Source: Vampirovibrio chlorellavorus (GTDB lineage Bacteria; Cyanobacteriota; Vampirovibrionia; Vampirovibrionales; Vampirovibrionaceae). From it: DNA of 64,000 nt. The notes under the pieces were generated by a model that saw only the letters and a list, made by a program, of their open reading frames with translations, was not told the DNA's origin and did no database searches. Where the stretch lies: positions 744,001 through 808,000 of the forward strand of contig QFWI01000008.1 of the NCBI GenBank assembly GCA_003149345.1, in the 5' to 3' direction. Position 1 is the first letter of the stretch, and every line of letters starts with the position of its first letter. The position numbers were made by a program, and so were the translations under genes. Below are positions 1 through 7,535 of this stretch, one piece after another.

Positions 1-654
1 AGTATCACCATGCGCAAGACTATTCCTTTGCTTTTTGACAATATGCAGCTTGCCTCCATTGCTAGTTACTTTTCGTGTTTCACACGAAAAGCCATAGATT
101 TTAGAAAGTTGCTTAATTTTTCGGGCATCTAGGTTCCCTGATATTGGGATTTTTTTTGAATCTAGCTTTAGCCTGAGCGAGGCATTACCCAGAACATCAT
201 CTAGAATCGCTTTCATAAAAGATTTGAATGTACTATCCTTGGAATCCTTAAACTCAAGATAATAATTATGAATCCAGACACTTTGCAATTCTGAACGGAT
301 GTCTTTATAGGATAGCCCATCTGAAATCAAAGACTTGTAAATAGCACTAATGGATTTTTTAATTGTTGATTCTACTAAATTATAAAGCACTAAAAATCCA
401 TTGGCTTTTAAAATCCTTTGTGTGTCTATATCAAGCCGCTTTTGTTTGTGAGTTTTTTTATTGGGGAAGTAAATATAAGTATCATCACTAAGTATTTCTT
501 TAAGGAATTTAAAGTATTTTTCGACTTCTATAATCCTGTCGTTGAAAATCTCCCCTACTGCAATTATATCTAAGGCATTATCAATTTCTAAAGTTTCATC
601 AGAAATAACTTCATCAAGAATCACATCTTCAATTATGGAAAAATTAGCTTTCAT
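1..654 (-). CDS. HEPN-domain nuclease, MAE_28990/MAE_18760-like (partial)
   Basis: Reading the minus strand from the ATG at 652-654 gives 218 uninterrupted codons to the window edge, so the C-terminus is missing. The protein is mostly helical, with an LVLYNLVESTI stretch near residue 90. At about residues 209-214 it has RNSLAH, followed by GD. This matches the Rx4-6H catalytic motif of HEPN ribonucleases in the form typical of the MAE_28990/MAE_18760 group. Its ATG overlaps the stop of the upstream DUF262 gene by 4 bases, which implies translational coupling. HEPN proteins commonly act as RNA-cleaving effectors in toxin and anti-phage systems; that role is inferred here from motif and neighbours. 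Base composition is strongly A+T-rich. Confidence 0.72.
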   Translation of the reverse strand, partial: MKANFSIIEDVILDEVISDETLEIDNALDIIAVGEIFNDRIIEVEKYFKFLKEILSDDTYIYFPNKKTHKQKRLDIDTQRILKANGFLVLYNLVESTIKKSISAIYKSLISDGLSYKDIRSELQSVWIHNYYLEFKDSKDSTFKSFMKAILDDVLGNASLRLKLDSKKIPISGNLDARKIKQLSKIYGFSCETRKVTSNGGKLHIVKKQRNSLAHGDT

Positions 655-1700
655 TTGTTATTGCCTAATAATGCATCTCTTACACACTCAACTCTGCCAC
701 GAAGTCTAGGCGCGGAATTGCTAGCATGAGTTGTTGTGTGATATTTAAATTCTTCCGAATCAAGCCAGTCCATACTTTTTGGTTTTAAATTGGGTTTCTT
801 TTTCAAAGCCAAATATACACCGACAGAAATAGCCTCAAAGCGAACTCTAGGTACTTGATTCGAGGTTGGGTTTTTTACAAATCCGTATGGGAAGTATCTT
901 TCAACAAAATCTATCATTTGTGTAAATTTTTGTTTTAAAGCCGCTTTATCAAAATTATCAGCCTTTTTTTTCATATACTCATTCAAGAAGTCACTAACAT
1001 CGTGCTTGAATAATAAATAATCTTCAGAATAGGCAAAAAATCGAAGTACCAGCTCTTCTGCCTCTCCTCTTATTTTTTGCTTTTGGCTGATTGGACAGAG
1101 TTTTATAAAAACTGGGCAAGATGTACATTCCGTCAAAAGATTGTAGAACTCTCCTGCATAAGCCCCCTTTCGCTTTTCCATGTTTTTCATATTCTCACTG
1201 CCAGTATTTATTCTTTCAAAGATATTGAATCGAACTTTATCATCAGCTTTGTCTGAAAGTTGTATCATTCTTAATGATTTATTTTCAAATTTTCTTTGCT
1301 GTGCTTTTGGCAAATCTTGGAATTTGAAGCCATTTAATTTGTCCAATTTTTCTAGTTTTTCCAAAGTTAGCTCATTATCAATAAAGGCTTGAAGTGTTTG
1401 AATCCGTTGAGAGCCATCTATAATCTCAATACGGCCATCATCCGTGTCGGCGGCAAATAAAAAAGGTATTGGCAAGCCAAGAATAACAGATTCAATAAAT
1501 TTTGATTGTCTGGGAATCTTCCAGACAAACCCTCTCTGATAAAAAGGAATAAAAATATCTTCACGCTTAAATTTCTGGACGATTAATTCAACGGTAAACT
1601 CTTTTGTGTCAAAATCTACAGCTCGCTGCTCATGCAAAATTTGCTTTACAGCATCATCTTGCTTTTCGATAGTTATATAACCGTCATTATCAAAACTCAT
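651..1700 (-). CDS. DUF262 (ParB/GmrSD-type) domain protein
   Basis: A protein of about 349 residues with the DUF262 signature in its N-terminal third: a YQRGFVW motif, then SKFIESVILGLPIPF, then a DGSQR motif. DUF262 is the ParB/Srx-fold domain of the GmrS half of GmrSD modification-dependent endonucleases and of several restriction-like systems. There the DGQQR-type motif binds or hydrolyses nucleotide. Here the second Q is replaced by S, giving DGSQR. No C-terminal HNH nuclease (DUF1524) motif is visible, so cleavage may depend on the adjacent HEPN protein. The ATG at 1700 follows a GAGGG ribosome binding site; an in-frame GTG lies one codon upstream. The gene sits 18 bp after the methyltransferase gene. 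Confidence 0.85.
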   Translation of the reverse strand: MSFDNDGYITIEKQDDAVKQILHEQRAVDFDTKEFTVELIVQKFKREDIFIPFYQRGFVWKIPRQSKFIESVILGLPIPFLFAADTDDGRIEIIDGSQRIQTLQAFIDNELTLEKLEKLDKLNGFKFQDLPKAQQRKFENKSLRMIQLSDKADDKVRFNIFERINTGSENMKNMEKRKGAYAGEFYNLLTECTSCPVFIKLCPISQKQKIRGEAEELVLRFFAYSEDYLLFKHDVSDFLNEYMKKKADNFDKAALKQKFTQMIDFVERYFPYGFVKNPTSNQVPRVRFEAISVGVYLALKKKPNLKPKSMDWLDSEEFKYHTTTHASNSAPRLRGRVECVRDALLGNNK

Positions 1701-1718
1701 CACGCCCTCGCCAGTACA

Positions 1719-2933
1719 TTACAAAATCTTCTCTTTTAAGAATTTAGCAATAAAAGTTGCAGCTATCTTTGGAGGAACCGCATTCCCAAGCATTTCGTGT
1801 AAAACTGTCCTTGCTGTCACAATTGTAAAATCGAAAAAGTCAGGAAAACCTTGGATTCTTGCCACCTCATGAGGAGTAAGCACCCTCATTCTAGAAGGAT
1901 GAATATATCTTCCTTGTCCCATAGAGCCAAAGCCACTAGTAATAGTTTGAGCAGGCTTCTCCCAATTCAATCGGCCATACATTGAAATGTAACTATGTTT
2001 TTTATTTTTATGGCAGGCTGGTCTGTACTCATCTGGAAGATTGTATTCATTTTTTTCAAATAAATATTTAACCCTTTTCTGGTTCTCTTTACTCATTTCA
2101 GAAGGAGTATAAAAAATACCTTTTTTAGTTTTGTATTCATCCATAAGCTCCCAAATATATGAGGCCAAATTAGGAGTATTTGCTTTTGATATTTCAAAAC
2201 TAAAGTCAAACGTCTTTTCACTGCGAAACCCTAGTAATAAGTGTCTTTTCCGCTTTTGTGGGATTCCAAAATCAATTGCATTTACGCATATTTCTTGGGT
2301 ATGGTAGCCAAATATTTCTAATGCTTTTTGGCTTTTAGTGAGGGCTTGTCCCTTATCATGTATTACGGTAGAAACGTTTTCAATAATTACAACTTTAGGT
2401 CTTGCGATTTCAACAAATCTAATAACTTTCAAATATAAAGCATTTCGTGGGTCAAGTCTTCTTGTTTGATTATTTAAGTCGGAATGTCCTTGACAGGGAG
2501 GGCCTGCTACAAGGATATCTAAGCCTTTGAATTGCTCTTTGAGTAAAGCCTCTTCTGTGTTGAGTTTTTCACCCAGGTCACCTGTTACAAGGGCAGAAAT
2601 ATCTTTATTAACGATTTGACTGTCTGATAGTCCAAAGTTTTTTTGATAGACTGCTAAAGCCTGAGAAGAGATATCCAGCGCCATTTTGATATCCAAGCAT
2701 CCTCCGTGGAAGCGAATTGCCTCCCAAACCCCCAGAGAAAGGCCACCACAGCCTGAGAATAAATCTACTAAGCTATAGGACTTTACTGCGTCAGAATGAA
2801 AACAAGGCCACTTTTTGGAACGTATCCAATCTAAACCACATAATTCTTCACTGCTCTGAACCTGAGGTGTATCAATAGGTTGTCTTTCACTAATTTGAGG
2901 CATTATTGTCTCGACTAGTTTTCCTATGCTCAC
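1719..2933 (-). CDS. DNA (cytosine-5-)-methyltransferase
   Basis: A 404-residue C5-cytosine methyltransferase with the expected motif order: motif I VDLFSGCGGLSLG (about residues 56-68), motif IV GPPCQGHSD with the catalytic Cys, motif VI IENVS, motif VIII QKRKRH, motif IX around RVLTPHEVARIQGFP, and motif X GNAVPPKIA near the C-terminus. It transfers a methyl group from SAM to C5 of cytosine; the target sequence cannot be read from the gene. The start is a GTG eight bases after AGGAG. It heads a tight three-gene run with the DUF262 and HEPN genes, so it probably marks self DNA for that module. The gene is A+T-rich compared with the chromosome to its right. Confidence 0.95.
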   Translation of the reverse strand: MSIGKLVETIMPQISERQPIDTPQVQSSEELCGLDWIRSKKWPCFHSDAVKSYSLVDLFSGCGGLSLGVWEAIRFHGGCLDIKMALDISSQALAVYQKNFGLSDSQIVNKDISALVTGDLGEKLNTEEALLKEQFKGLDILVAGPPCQGHSDLNNQTRRLDPRNALYLKVIRFVEIARPKVVIIENVSTVIHDKGQALTKSQKALEIFGYHTQEICVNAIDFGIPQKRKRHLLLGFRSEKTFDFSFEISKANTPNLASYIWELMDEYKTKKGIFYTPSEMSKENQKRVKYLFEKNEYNLPDEYRPACHKNKKHSYISMYGRLNWEKPAQTITSGFGSMGQGRYIHPSRMRVLTPHEVARIQGFPDFFDFTIVTARTVLHEMLGNAVPPKIAATFIAKFLKEKIL

Positions 2934-2988
2934 GATGTTTCTCCTATGATATTACAATTGCCTATAATTCTCGAGCTTCCTGCTAGAG

Positions 2989-4212
2989 TTACTTCCACTC
3001 CTTCATGGCCTCAATGACCTCTTGTTCGGCAGTCAGACAGTAAGAACGGGTTGTAGCTATATCGGAGTGTCCACAAGCCATTTGGAGCATGACCAGCGAC
3101 CGGCCTTTATTGGCATTTAGCGTTACAAATGCTCGGCGCAAGGCGTGAGGGTAGGCAGTTACTCCTGCATCCCTAGCAATACGCTGGATGCGTTGGTGGA
3201 TACCGTGGCGGTCCATGGGCTTACCGACACGATTCAAAAACAGATGCGCACTCGGGCCGACATCGACACGAGTTTGCATATAGGTCTGGATGGCATCAAT
3301 CACGCTACCGGCAAGGCCCACTTTGCGAGTCTTTCCGCCTTTGCCACATTGAACCGTTAACACCGCCTTTTCTAGCTCTATATCAGAAAAACGAACTTGG
3401 CACGCCTCAGAGGCCCGTAAACCGGTGTGTGCCAGCAGGGTAATCAAAAGGGTGTCCAGCGGACTTTCGCACGCCTCCAGGAGTTTCTGAAGGGCGTCAT
3501 TATCCACGGTGGCTTTTTTGGGTGGAAGGTGGCGCTTCGGCGTGAGTGGCTTCACCTCCTCAAGGAACGATTCCGGCAATGTTTGTTCTTGAATCAGGTA
3601 TTTGCCAAAGCAAAGCAGGGCCTTGAATATCTTTTCCCGCTTGGCAAAGTGTTCTGCGGGGATGGATACCAGCTCTGCCTTTAAGCTGTGAAGCGATAGC
3701 ATCGTATGGCTTCCAAAAAACTTCTCAGCATATAACTTATAGGTCTCAATGGTTCGGGGGCTAAAGACTTTACCATTGAGAACGCCGGTTTCCAAGGCTT
3801 GTATCCATTTACTAATGAGCCCTTTGTGGCATTTGCTCTGCTCTAGCCTCCCTTTATTCTTGTAGGTCACTCTAAAGCTTGTCAGTTGGTTTTGCTGGGC
3901 AGCTAAAAGCTCAACAGCAAGAGGGCTGATTTGGTAAGTGGTTGAGTCCCCATAGGGCTTGGGAATAGCTGACAATTTGCCGGTTTCACACCAGAGTTTA
4001 ACAGTTTGCCTTGATACACCAAGGGCTTTAGCAGCTTCTCCTACACTCAAAAAGTTGCCGGAAGAATGTGTCAGTTGTGTGTCAGTTTGCCCCTTTTTCG
4101 GTCGCTTTTGAGCTGTCTTCGGTTGAGAATTCTCAGAAACTAAAACAGTCCCCGGATTCGCTGAAAAAGCTGGAATCGCTGGAGACTGTTGGGGTTTAGA
4201 TGGTTTAGAAAT
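2989..4212 (-). CDS. Tyrosine recombinase/integrase with N-terminal HTH
   Basis: A MerR/excisionase-like helix-turn-helix comes first (SVGEAAKALGVSRQTVKLW). It is followed by a phage-type SAM-like core-binding region and a catalytic domain. Catalytic residues are visible: Arg in HTGLRASEA, Lys in GKGGKTRK, HALRR, GHSD and the Tyr in TTRSY. The enzyme would integrate and excise the element at the adjacent tRNA. The open frame continues into the tRNA gene, but residues encoded there are tRNA-derived. Between the tRNA end and the HTH there is no ATG or GTG; the first standard candidate is TTG at 4050, without a clear ribosome binding site. Its G+C content (near 50%) is higher than that of the cargo genes. 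Confidence 0.9.
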   Translation of the reverse strand: MSKPSKPQQSPAIPAFSANPGTVLVSENSQPKTAQKRPKKGQTDTQLTHSSGNFLSVGEAAKALGVSRQTVKLWCETGKLSAIPKPYGDSTTYQISPLAVELLAAQQNQLTSFRVTYKNKGRLEQSKCHKGLISKWIQALETGVLNGKVFSPRTIETYKLYAEKFFGSHTMLSLHSLKAELVSIPAEHFAKREKIFKALLCFGKYLIQEQTLPESFLEEVKPLTPKRHLPPKKATVDNDALQKLLEACESPLDTLLITLLAHTGLRASEACQVRFSDIELEKAVLTVQCGKGGKTRKVGLAGSVIDAIQTYMQTRVDVGPSAHLFLNRVGKPMDRHGIHQRIQRIARDAGVTAYPHALRRAFVTLNANKGRSLVMLQMACGHSDIATTRSYCLTAEQEVIEAMKEWK

Positions 4213-4214
4213 GG

Positions 4215-4288
4215 TCGGACCGACAGGATTTGAACCTGCGACCCCTTCCACCCCAAGGAAGTGCGCTACCAAGCTGCGCTACGGCCCG
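4215..4288 (-). tRNA. tRNA-Pro (anticodon GGG)
   Basis: Read on the minus strand, the 74 bases fold as a standard cloverleaf. The 7-bp acceptor stem pairs CGGGCCG with CGGTCCG (one G-U). The D-arm is GCGC/GCGC, the anticodon stem CTTCC/GGAAG encloses the loop TTGGGGT, and the T-arm is GCAGG/CCTGT around TTCGAAT. The anticodon at loop positions 34-36 is GGG, giving proline. The CCA end is not fully encoded. Its 3' end marks the integration site of the island to the left. Confidence 0.95.
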
Positions 4289-4494
4289 ATTTGAATAACC
4301 TAGAGATGCAGAGGATAGTGGTAAGTATATGCAAATAGCACTCCAAGGACAAGACCCAATTCGCAAAAGCCTAAAAACTTTATATCAAACAAAAACATTC
4401 AACAGCAATGGACACAGGACCATTCAGTCGTCATTGATTAGCGTCCTCTTTTTCAGGATATTGATATAAATTGAGCCATCAGGAGACCTATGGA

Positions 4495-5247
4495 ATGAAA
4501 CCACTCTCCAGACTTCTAATTGTGCTTTGCCAGCTCACGCTTCTCATCAACCCGGTGTGGGCCCTCCATGGAAATGCCCGCCGGCAGCCCTTTCTCGAAC
4601 AACAGCGAATATCCCAAAGTCAACAACGCCTCCCCGCTAGACAAATTGCCCAAATGCAGGGGCAAATAAAAATCACCTCTTCGGTCAACACGCCTGAAAC
4701 TATTCTCAAACGCCTGCAAGTGGCCAACCAGCTTCCTCCTGAAGTCTGGCCAACGCTCAAAATAGAACGTTCCAACACACTGAACGCCGCAACTGATGGC
4801 AAAAACCTGATGATCACCGATACCCTTTTGGCCAAACTGCGCTCCGATGATGAGCGGGCTTTTGTCCTTTCCCACGAACTGGCCCATATTCTGTTATCCC
4901 ATATCAGTAAAACTCAGCTGCGACGAACCGGACTGTCCCTGCTGGACTACCTGCTGGAGCGAAAAGTAGGAGCAAACAGTCTACTCGCCACGGCCAGTCG
5001 TCTGGGTATCAACCTGGTTGACCTCAAATCCTCCCGGGGATATGAATATCAGGCGGACGATCTGGGCGTACAGCTCATGAGCAAAGCAGGCTACAACCCA
5101 CAAGCGGCCATTCAGGTTTTTGATATTCTGGAAGCCAACAACCCGACGGGAAACACGCCGGGCTTTCTGCTATCGCACCCTATTAGTCGAAGTCGTATGG
5201 AAGCCCTGGTCAAAAAATATAAGCTCTCCCTTCAACAGGGCCCATAG
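4495..5247 (+). CDS. M48-family metalloprotease, secreted
   Basis: The N-terminal region is a signal peptide (MKPLSRLLIVLCQLTLLINPVWA). The zinc-binding HELAH motif lies at about residues 127-131, and the downstream EYQADDLG, near residue 184, supplies the third zinc ligand Glu. This is the peptidase M48 (HtpX/BepA/Oma1-like) arrangement, and a periplasmic quality-control protease is the likely role. The ATG at 4495 is preceded by AGGAG at 4481-4485. A TTG at 4471 in the same frame would place the ribosome binding site inside the gene, so it is less likely. No TPR repeats follow the peptidase domain, unlike BepA. Confidence 0.88.
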   Translation: MKPLSRLLIVLCQLTLLINPVWALHGNARRQPFLEQQRISQSQQRLPARQIAQMQGQIKITSSVNTPETILKRLQVANQLPPEVWPTLKIERSNTLNAATDGKNLMITDTLLAKLRSDDERAFVLSHELAHILLSHISKTQLRRTGLSLLDYLLERKVGANSLLATASRLGINLVDLKSSRGYEYQADDLGVQLMSKAGYNPQAAIQVFDILEANNPTGNTPGFLLSHPISRSRMEALVKKYKLSLQQGP

Positions 5248-5331
5248 CAGCACCCGGATTTCACAAAAAAATACCCTTGCCACGCAAACAGGTAAAAAAT
5301 TGCTCGTCAAATTCAGTTTGTCAAATGTCGT

Positions 5332-5362
5332 CTCTATAGTCCTATCCACCTGGGCTATAGAG
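5332..5362 (+). other. Hairpin in intergenic region 5248-5614
   Basis: CTCTATAG (5332-5339) pairs perfectly with CTATAGAG (5355-5362) across a 15-base loop. It lies between the M48 gene and the zinc-ribbon gene promoter. There is no T-run, so it is not a convincing terminator. The rest of the 367-bp gap holds a promoter candidate and no coding frame I can support. Confidence 0.4.
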
Positions 5363-5477
5363 GACTAGAGGCTTTTAGCCATCAAAATAGACGATAGACC
5401 TATTTTTTGGCGGACAGTGTTCATGATAATCCTGGAAAGACAACGATTTTAACCCTGTTGACTTGAAAAAACAGGAC

Positions 5478-5506
5478 TTGAAACTTACGCCAAATGATTC
5501 CATAAT
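5478..5506 (+). promoter_or_regulatory. Sigma70-type promoter for zinc-ribbon gene
   Basis: TTGAAA at 5478-5483 and CATAAT at 5501-5506 are separated by exactly 17 bases. Transcription would begin near 5513, leaving a leader of about 100 bases before the ATG at 5615. It is assigned by eye from consensus similarity only. Confidence 0.5.
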
Positions 5507-5614
5507 ACTTCTGAGAGTTTCTGCGGATAGGTTGTTCAGTCTCACGAAAGACAAGGCCTCGTTCAAGAAAACTCCCGGTACACTAAACTCATAAATCGAA
5601 TGAGGCCATGTTAA

Positions 5615-5947
5615 ATGGAAGACAAACAGATCGTCTGTACGACTTGCGGTACTGACTTTACCTTCACGGGGGAAGAGCAAGAATTTTACTTTACCAAAGG
5701 GTTTCAAGAGCCTAAAAAGTGCAAACCCTGCCGGGATGCGGCCAAGCAAGCCCGTGGCGGTGGTGGCGGCGCTCGTGGCGGCTTTGGCGGCGGCGGGAAC
5801 CGTGGCGGTGGTTATGGCGCCCCCCGTGAAATGTTTGACGCGGTGTGTGCCGGTTGCGGCGTACAAACCCAGGTGCCCTTCCAGCCCAAAGGCAGCAAGC
5901 CCGTTTATTGCCGGGATTGCTTCCAGGCCAGCCGTTCTTACTACTAG
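5615..5947 (+). CDS. CxxC-x17-CxxC zinc-ribbon protein with RGG linker (copy 1)
   Basis: A 110-residue protein in three parts. The N-terminal ribbon has CTTC and CKPC (about residues 8-11 and 36-39), fitting the probable zinc-ribbon family zf-trcl. A Gly/Arg-rich RGG-type linker follows. The C-terminal ribbon has CAGC and CRDC exactly 17 residues apart, the CxxC-x17-CxxC family. RGG boxes commonly bind RNA, so a nucleic-acid-binding role is plausible but unproven. It is followed by a strong terminator at 5966. A near-identical paralogue lies at 7218-7535 on the opposite strand, with the desaturase gene between them. Confidence 0.88.
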   Translation: MEDKQIVCTTCGTDFTFTGEEQEFYFTKGFQEPKKCKPCRDAAKQARGGGGGARGGFGGGGNRGGGYGAPREMFDAVCAGCGVQTQVPFQPKGSKPVYCRDCFQASRSYY

Positions 5948-5965
5948 GTTTTCAGTAGTTTTAAC

Positions 5966-5998
5966 AAAAGAGGCAAGTATCAGATACTTGCCTCTTTT
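5966..5998 (+). terminator. Intrinsic terminator
   Basis: AAAAGAGGCAAGTA pairs with TACTTGCCTCTTTT over a 5-base loop. The hairpin sits 18 bases after the zinc-ribbon stop codon and just before the convergent desaturase stop. The A/T-flanked symmetry could serve both strands. Confidence 0.85.
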
Positions 5999-6025
5999 AA
6001 TGTTTACGAATCGTTTCTCGGATTC

Positions 6026-6931
6026 CTAGCGCTCAAGCACCTTGGATTGAAGACCCGGTAACGGCTTCACCACTGCGGAACTTTGCCCGGAAACCACCGG
6101 ATGAATCTTCCAGGCCAGCCCGGTTACTTGCATTAGCTTAATAATGCCGTAAGTCAGGTCAAATTCCCACCAACGGTGCCCGCTTTTGGCCGCGCTGGGA
6201 TTGGCATGGTGGTTGTTGTGCCAGCCCTCTCCAAATGAAAGCAAGGCCACCCACCAGATGTTCCGGCTATCATCCCGTGTTTCATAATTGCGATAGCCCA
6301 TCACATGGGTCACCGAATTCACAAACCAGGTGATGTGCCAGACCCATGCGATTCGGAAAAAACCGCCCCAAATCAGCATTGAAGTAGCCATCTTGAAGCC
6401 GCCCATCCAGAAGCCCACCCCATAAAGCAGGGCCAGGAACCCCAAGTTGATGGGCAGGAAGAACCGGGCCAGGAATTTAGCCCAGGGATCATTCACCAGG
6501 TCAGGGATAAACCGGGCCTGCGTGGCCGGATCCTGAGAGCGTTCATCATCGTACAGCAGCCACAGCACGTGCGCCCAGGCAAAGCTGACTCGCGGGCTGT
6601 GCGGATCCATTTCCTGATCCGACTCCCTGTGATGCAAGCGGTGTGTGGCCACCCACCAGGAGGGGTCACCCTCCAGAGAGAGCGTCCCGCAAAGCATTAA
6701 AAAGTACTTCACCAGCTTGTGGGTTTTAAAACTGCGGTGACTCAGCAGGCGATGGTAGCACAGGGTAATCCCCAGGCAGCCCGTCGCGAACATCATCACC
6801 ACAAAAACGCTAAAGCCTTGCCAAGTAAACGTAAAAGGAGCCGCCAAAGCCAGTGTGTGAACCAAAACCAGCGCAATTAGCATGGGCATGCGAATCGGTT
6901 GATTTTTAACACGCTCGGGTAACAAGGTCAT
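6026..6931 (-). CDS. Acyl-CoA/fatty acid desaturase (delta-9 type)
   Basis: The 301-residue membrane protein has the three histidine boxes of the di-iron desaturases: HRLLSH (residues 60-65), HRLHH (97-101) and HNNHH (238-242). Hydrophobic pairs flank residues 15-55 and 155-210. It introduces a cis double bond into a saturated acyl chain, using O2 and an electron donor, at the cytoplasmic membrane face. The length matches bacterial stearoyl-CoA-like desaturases. It is the last gene of a minus-strand run after a small basic protein and the second zinc-ribbon gene. Desaturases are often cold-induced; whether that links it to its RGG-protein neighbours is inference. Confidence 0.93.
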   Translation of the reverse strand: MTLLPERVKNQPIRMPMLIALVLVHTLALAAPFTFTWQGFSVFVVMMFATGCLGITLCYHRLLSHRSFKTHKLVKYFLMLCGTLSLEGDPSWWVATHRLHHRESDQEMDPHSPRVSFAWAHVLWLLYDDERSQDPATQARFIPDLVNDPWAKFLARFFLPINLGFLALLYGVGFWMGGFKMATSMLIWGGFFRIAWVWHITWFVNSVTHVMGYRNYETRDDSRNIWWVALLSFGEGWHNNHHANPSAAKSGHRWWEFDLTYGIIKLMQVTGLAWKIHPVVSGQSSAVVKPLPGLQSKVLER

Positions 6932-6986
6932 TCAAAAAATCCTTAAACTTTTGGTTATGCAATCTGTTTGAACTTGGCCCGGTGAA

Positions 6987-7193
6987 TTAAGCTTCGGGAG
7001 CGGCCGGTTTGGCAATCGCTTGCGGCTGAGAAGCTGGCTGAGCAAAAGGCTGAGGCGAACCCGCCCCGGCGGAAGCTGCAGCCGGACGAGGGCCAGCGAA
7101 GCGACGGCGCTTGTCCGTACTTTTTTTGCGGTATTTGCGCGCATTTTCCAAATTACGAAGCGCTTTTTCTTTTTTCTGGTTATTTTTTGCCAT
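6987..7193 (-). CDS. Small basic protein, function unknown
   Basis: A 68-residue protein with a lysine/arginine-rich first half (MAKNNQKKEKALRNLENARK) and an Ala/Pro/Gln-rich tail. No family is recognised. The ATG at 7193 follows a GAAGG ribosome binding site, and it starts 24 bp after the stop of the zinc-ribbon gene upstream, so the two are probably co-transcribed. The charge pattern suits nucleic-acid or ribosome binding, but nothing in the sequence proves it. Confidence 0.65.
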   Translation of the reverse strand: MAKNNQKKEKALRNLENARKYRKKSTDKRRRFAGPRPAAASAGAGSPQPFAQPASQPQAIAKPAAPEA

Positions 7194-7217
7194 TAGCGGA
7201 TTACCTTCTGGTTTGAA

Positions 7218-7535
7218 TTAGTAAGCGTAGTTGTTGGTGCGACTGGCCTGAAAGCAGTCCCGGCAATAAACGGGCTTGCTACCATTGGGCTGGAAGGGCA
7301 CCTGGGTTTGTACGCCGCAACCGGCACACACCGCGTCAAACATTTCACGGGGGGCACCATACCCGCCGCCAAAACCACCACGGCCACCGCCGCCGCCACG
7401 GGCTTGCTTGGCCGCATCACGGCAGGGTTTACACTTACCAGGCTCAGAAAAGCCTTTGGACTGATAGAAGTCTTGCTCTTCCTGAGTAAAGGTAAAGGAA
7501 GTACCGCAAGCTTTACAAGAAATATCTTTATCCAT
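7218..7535 (-). CDS. CxxC-x17-CxxC zinc-ribbon protein with RGG linker (copy 2)
   Basis: A 105-residue paralogue of the protein at 5615. The N-terminal ribbon cysteines are CKAC and CKPC, the Gly-rich linker is shorter, and the C-terminal CAGC-x17-CRDC block is nearly identical residue for residue to copy 1. The linker and C-terminal part are also highly similar in DNA sequence, which points to recent duplication or gene conversion. The ATG at 7535 has GAGG about 11 bases upstream. It is the first gene of a run with the small basic protein and the desaturase. Confidence 0.88.
   Translation of the reverse strand: MDKDISCKACGTSFTFTQEEQDFYQSKGFSEPGKCKPCRDAAKQARGGGGGRGGFGGGYGAPREMFDAVCAGCGVQTQVPFQPNGSKPVYCRDCFQASRTNNYAY

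Larger units (their letters stand above)
1..4215 (-). mobile_element. Genomic island integrated at tRNA-Pro(GGG), open at left
   Basis: The A+T-rich block ends at the 3' end of a tRNA-Pro gene on the minus strand. A tyrosine recombinase gene lies directly against that tRNA, and three co-oriented cargo genes follow it (cytosine methyltransferase, DUF262 protein, HEPN protein). This is the classic layout of an integrative element that uses a tRNA 3' end as its attachment site. The cargo is much more A+T-rich than the core genes starting at 4.5 kb. The far end, which should carry a direct repeat of the tRNA 3' end, lies outside the window, so the size and the second attachment site are unknown. 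Confidence 0.75.

Noticed and set aside
4216..4272. Integrase N-terminus encoded within the tRNA gene
   Set aside because: Those residues are a translation of the tRNA-Pro sequence and are unlikely to be part of the mature protein.
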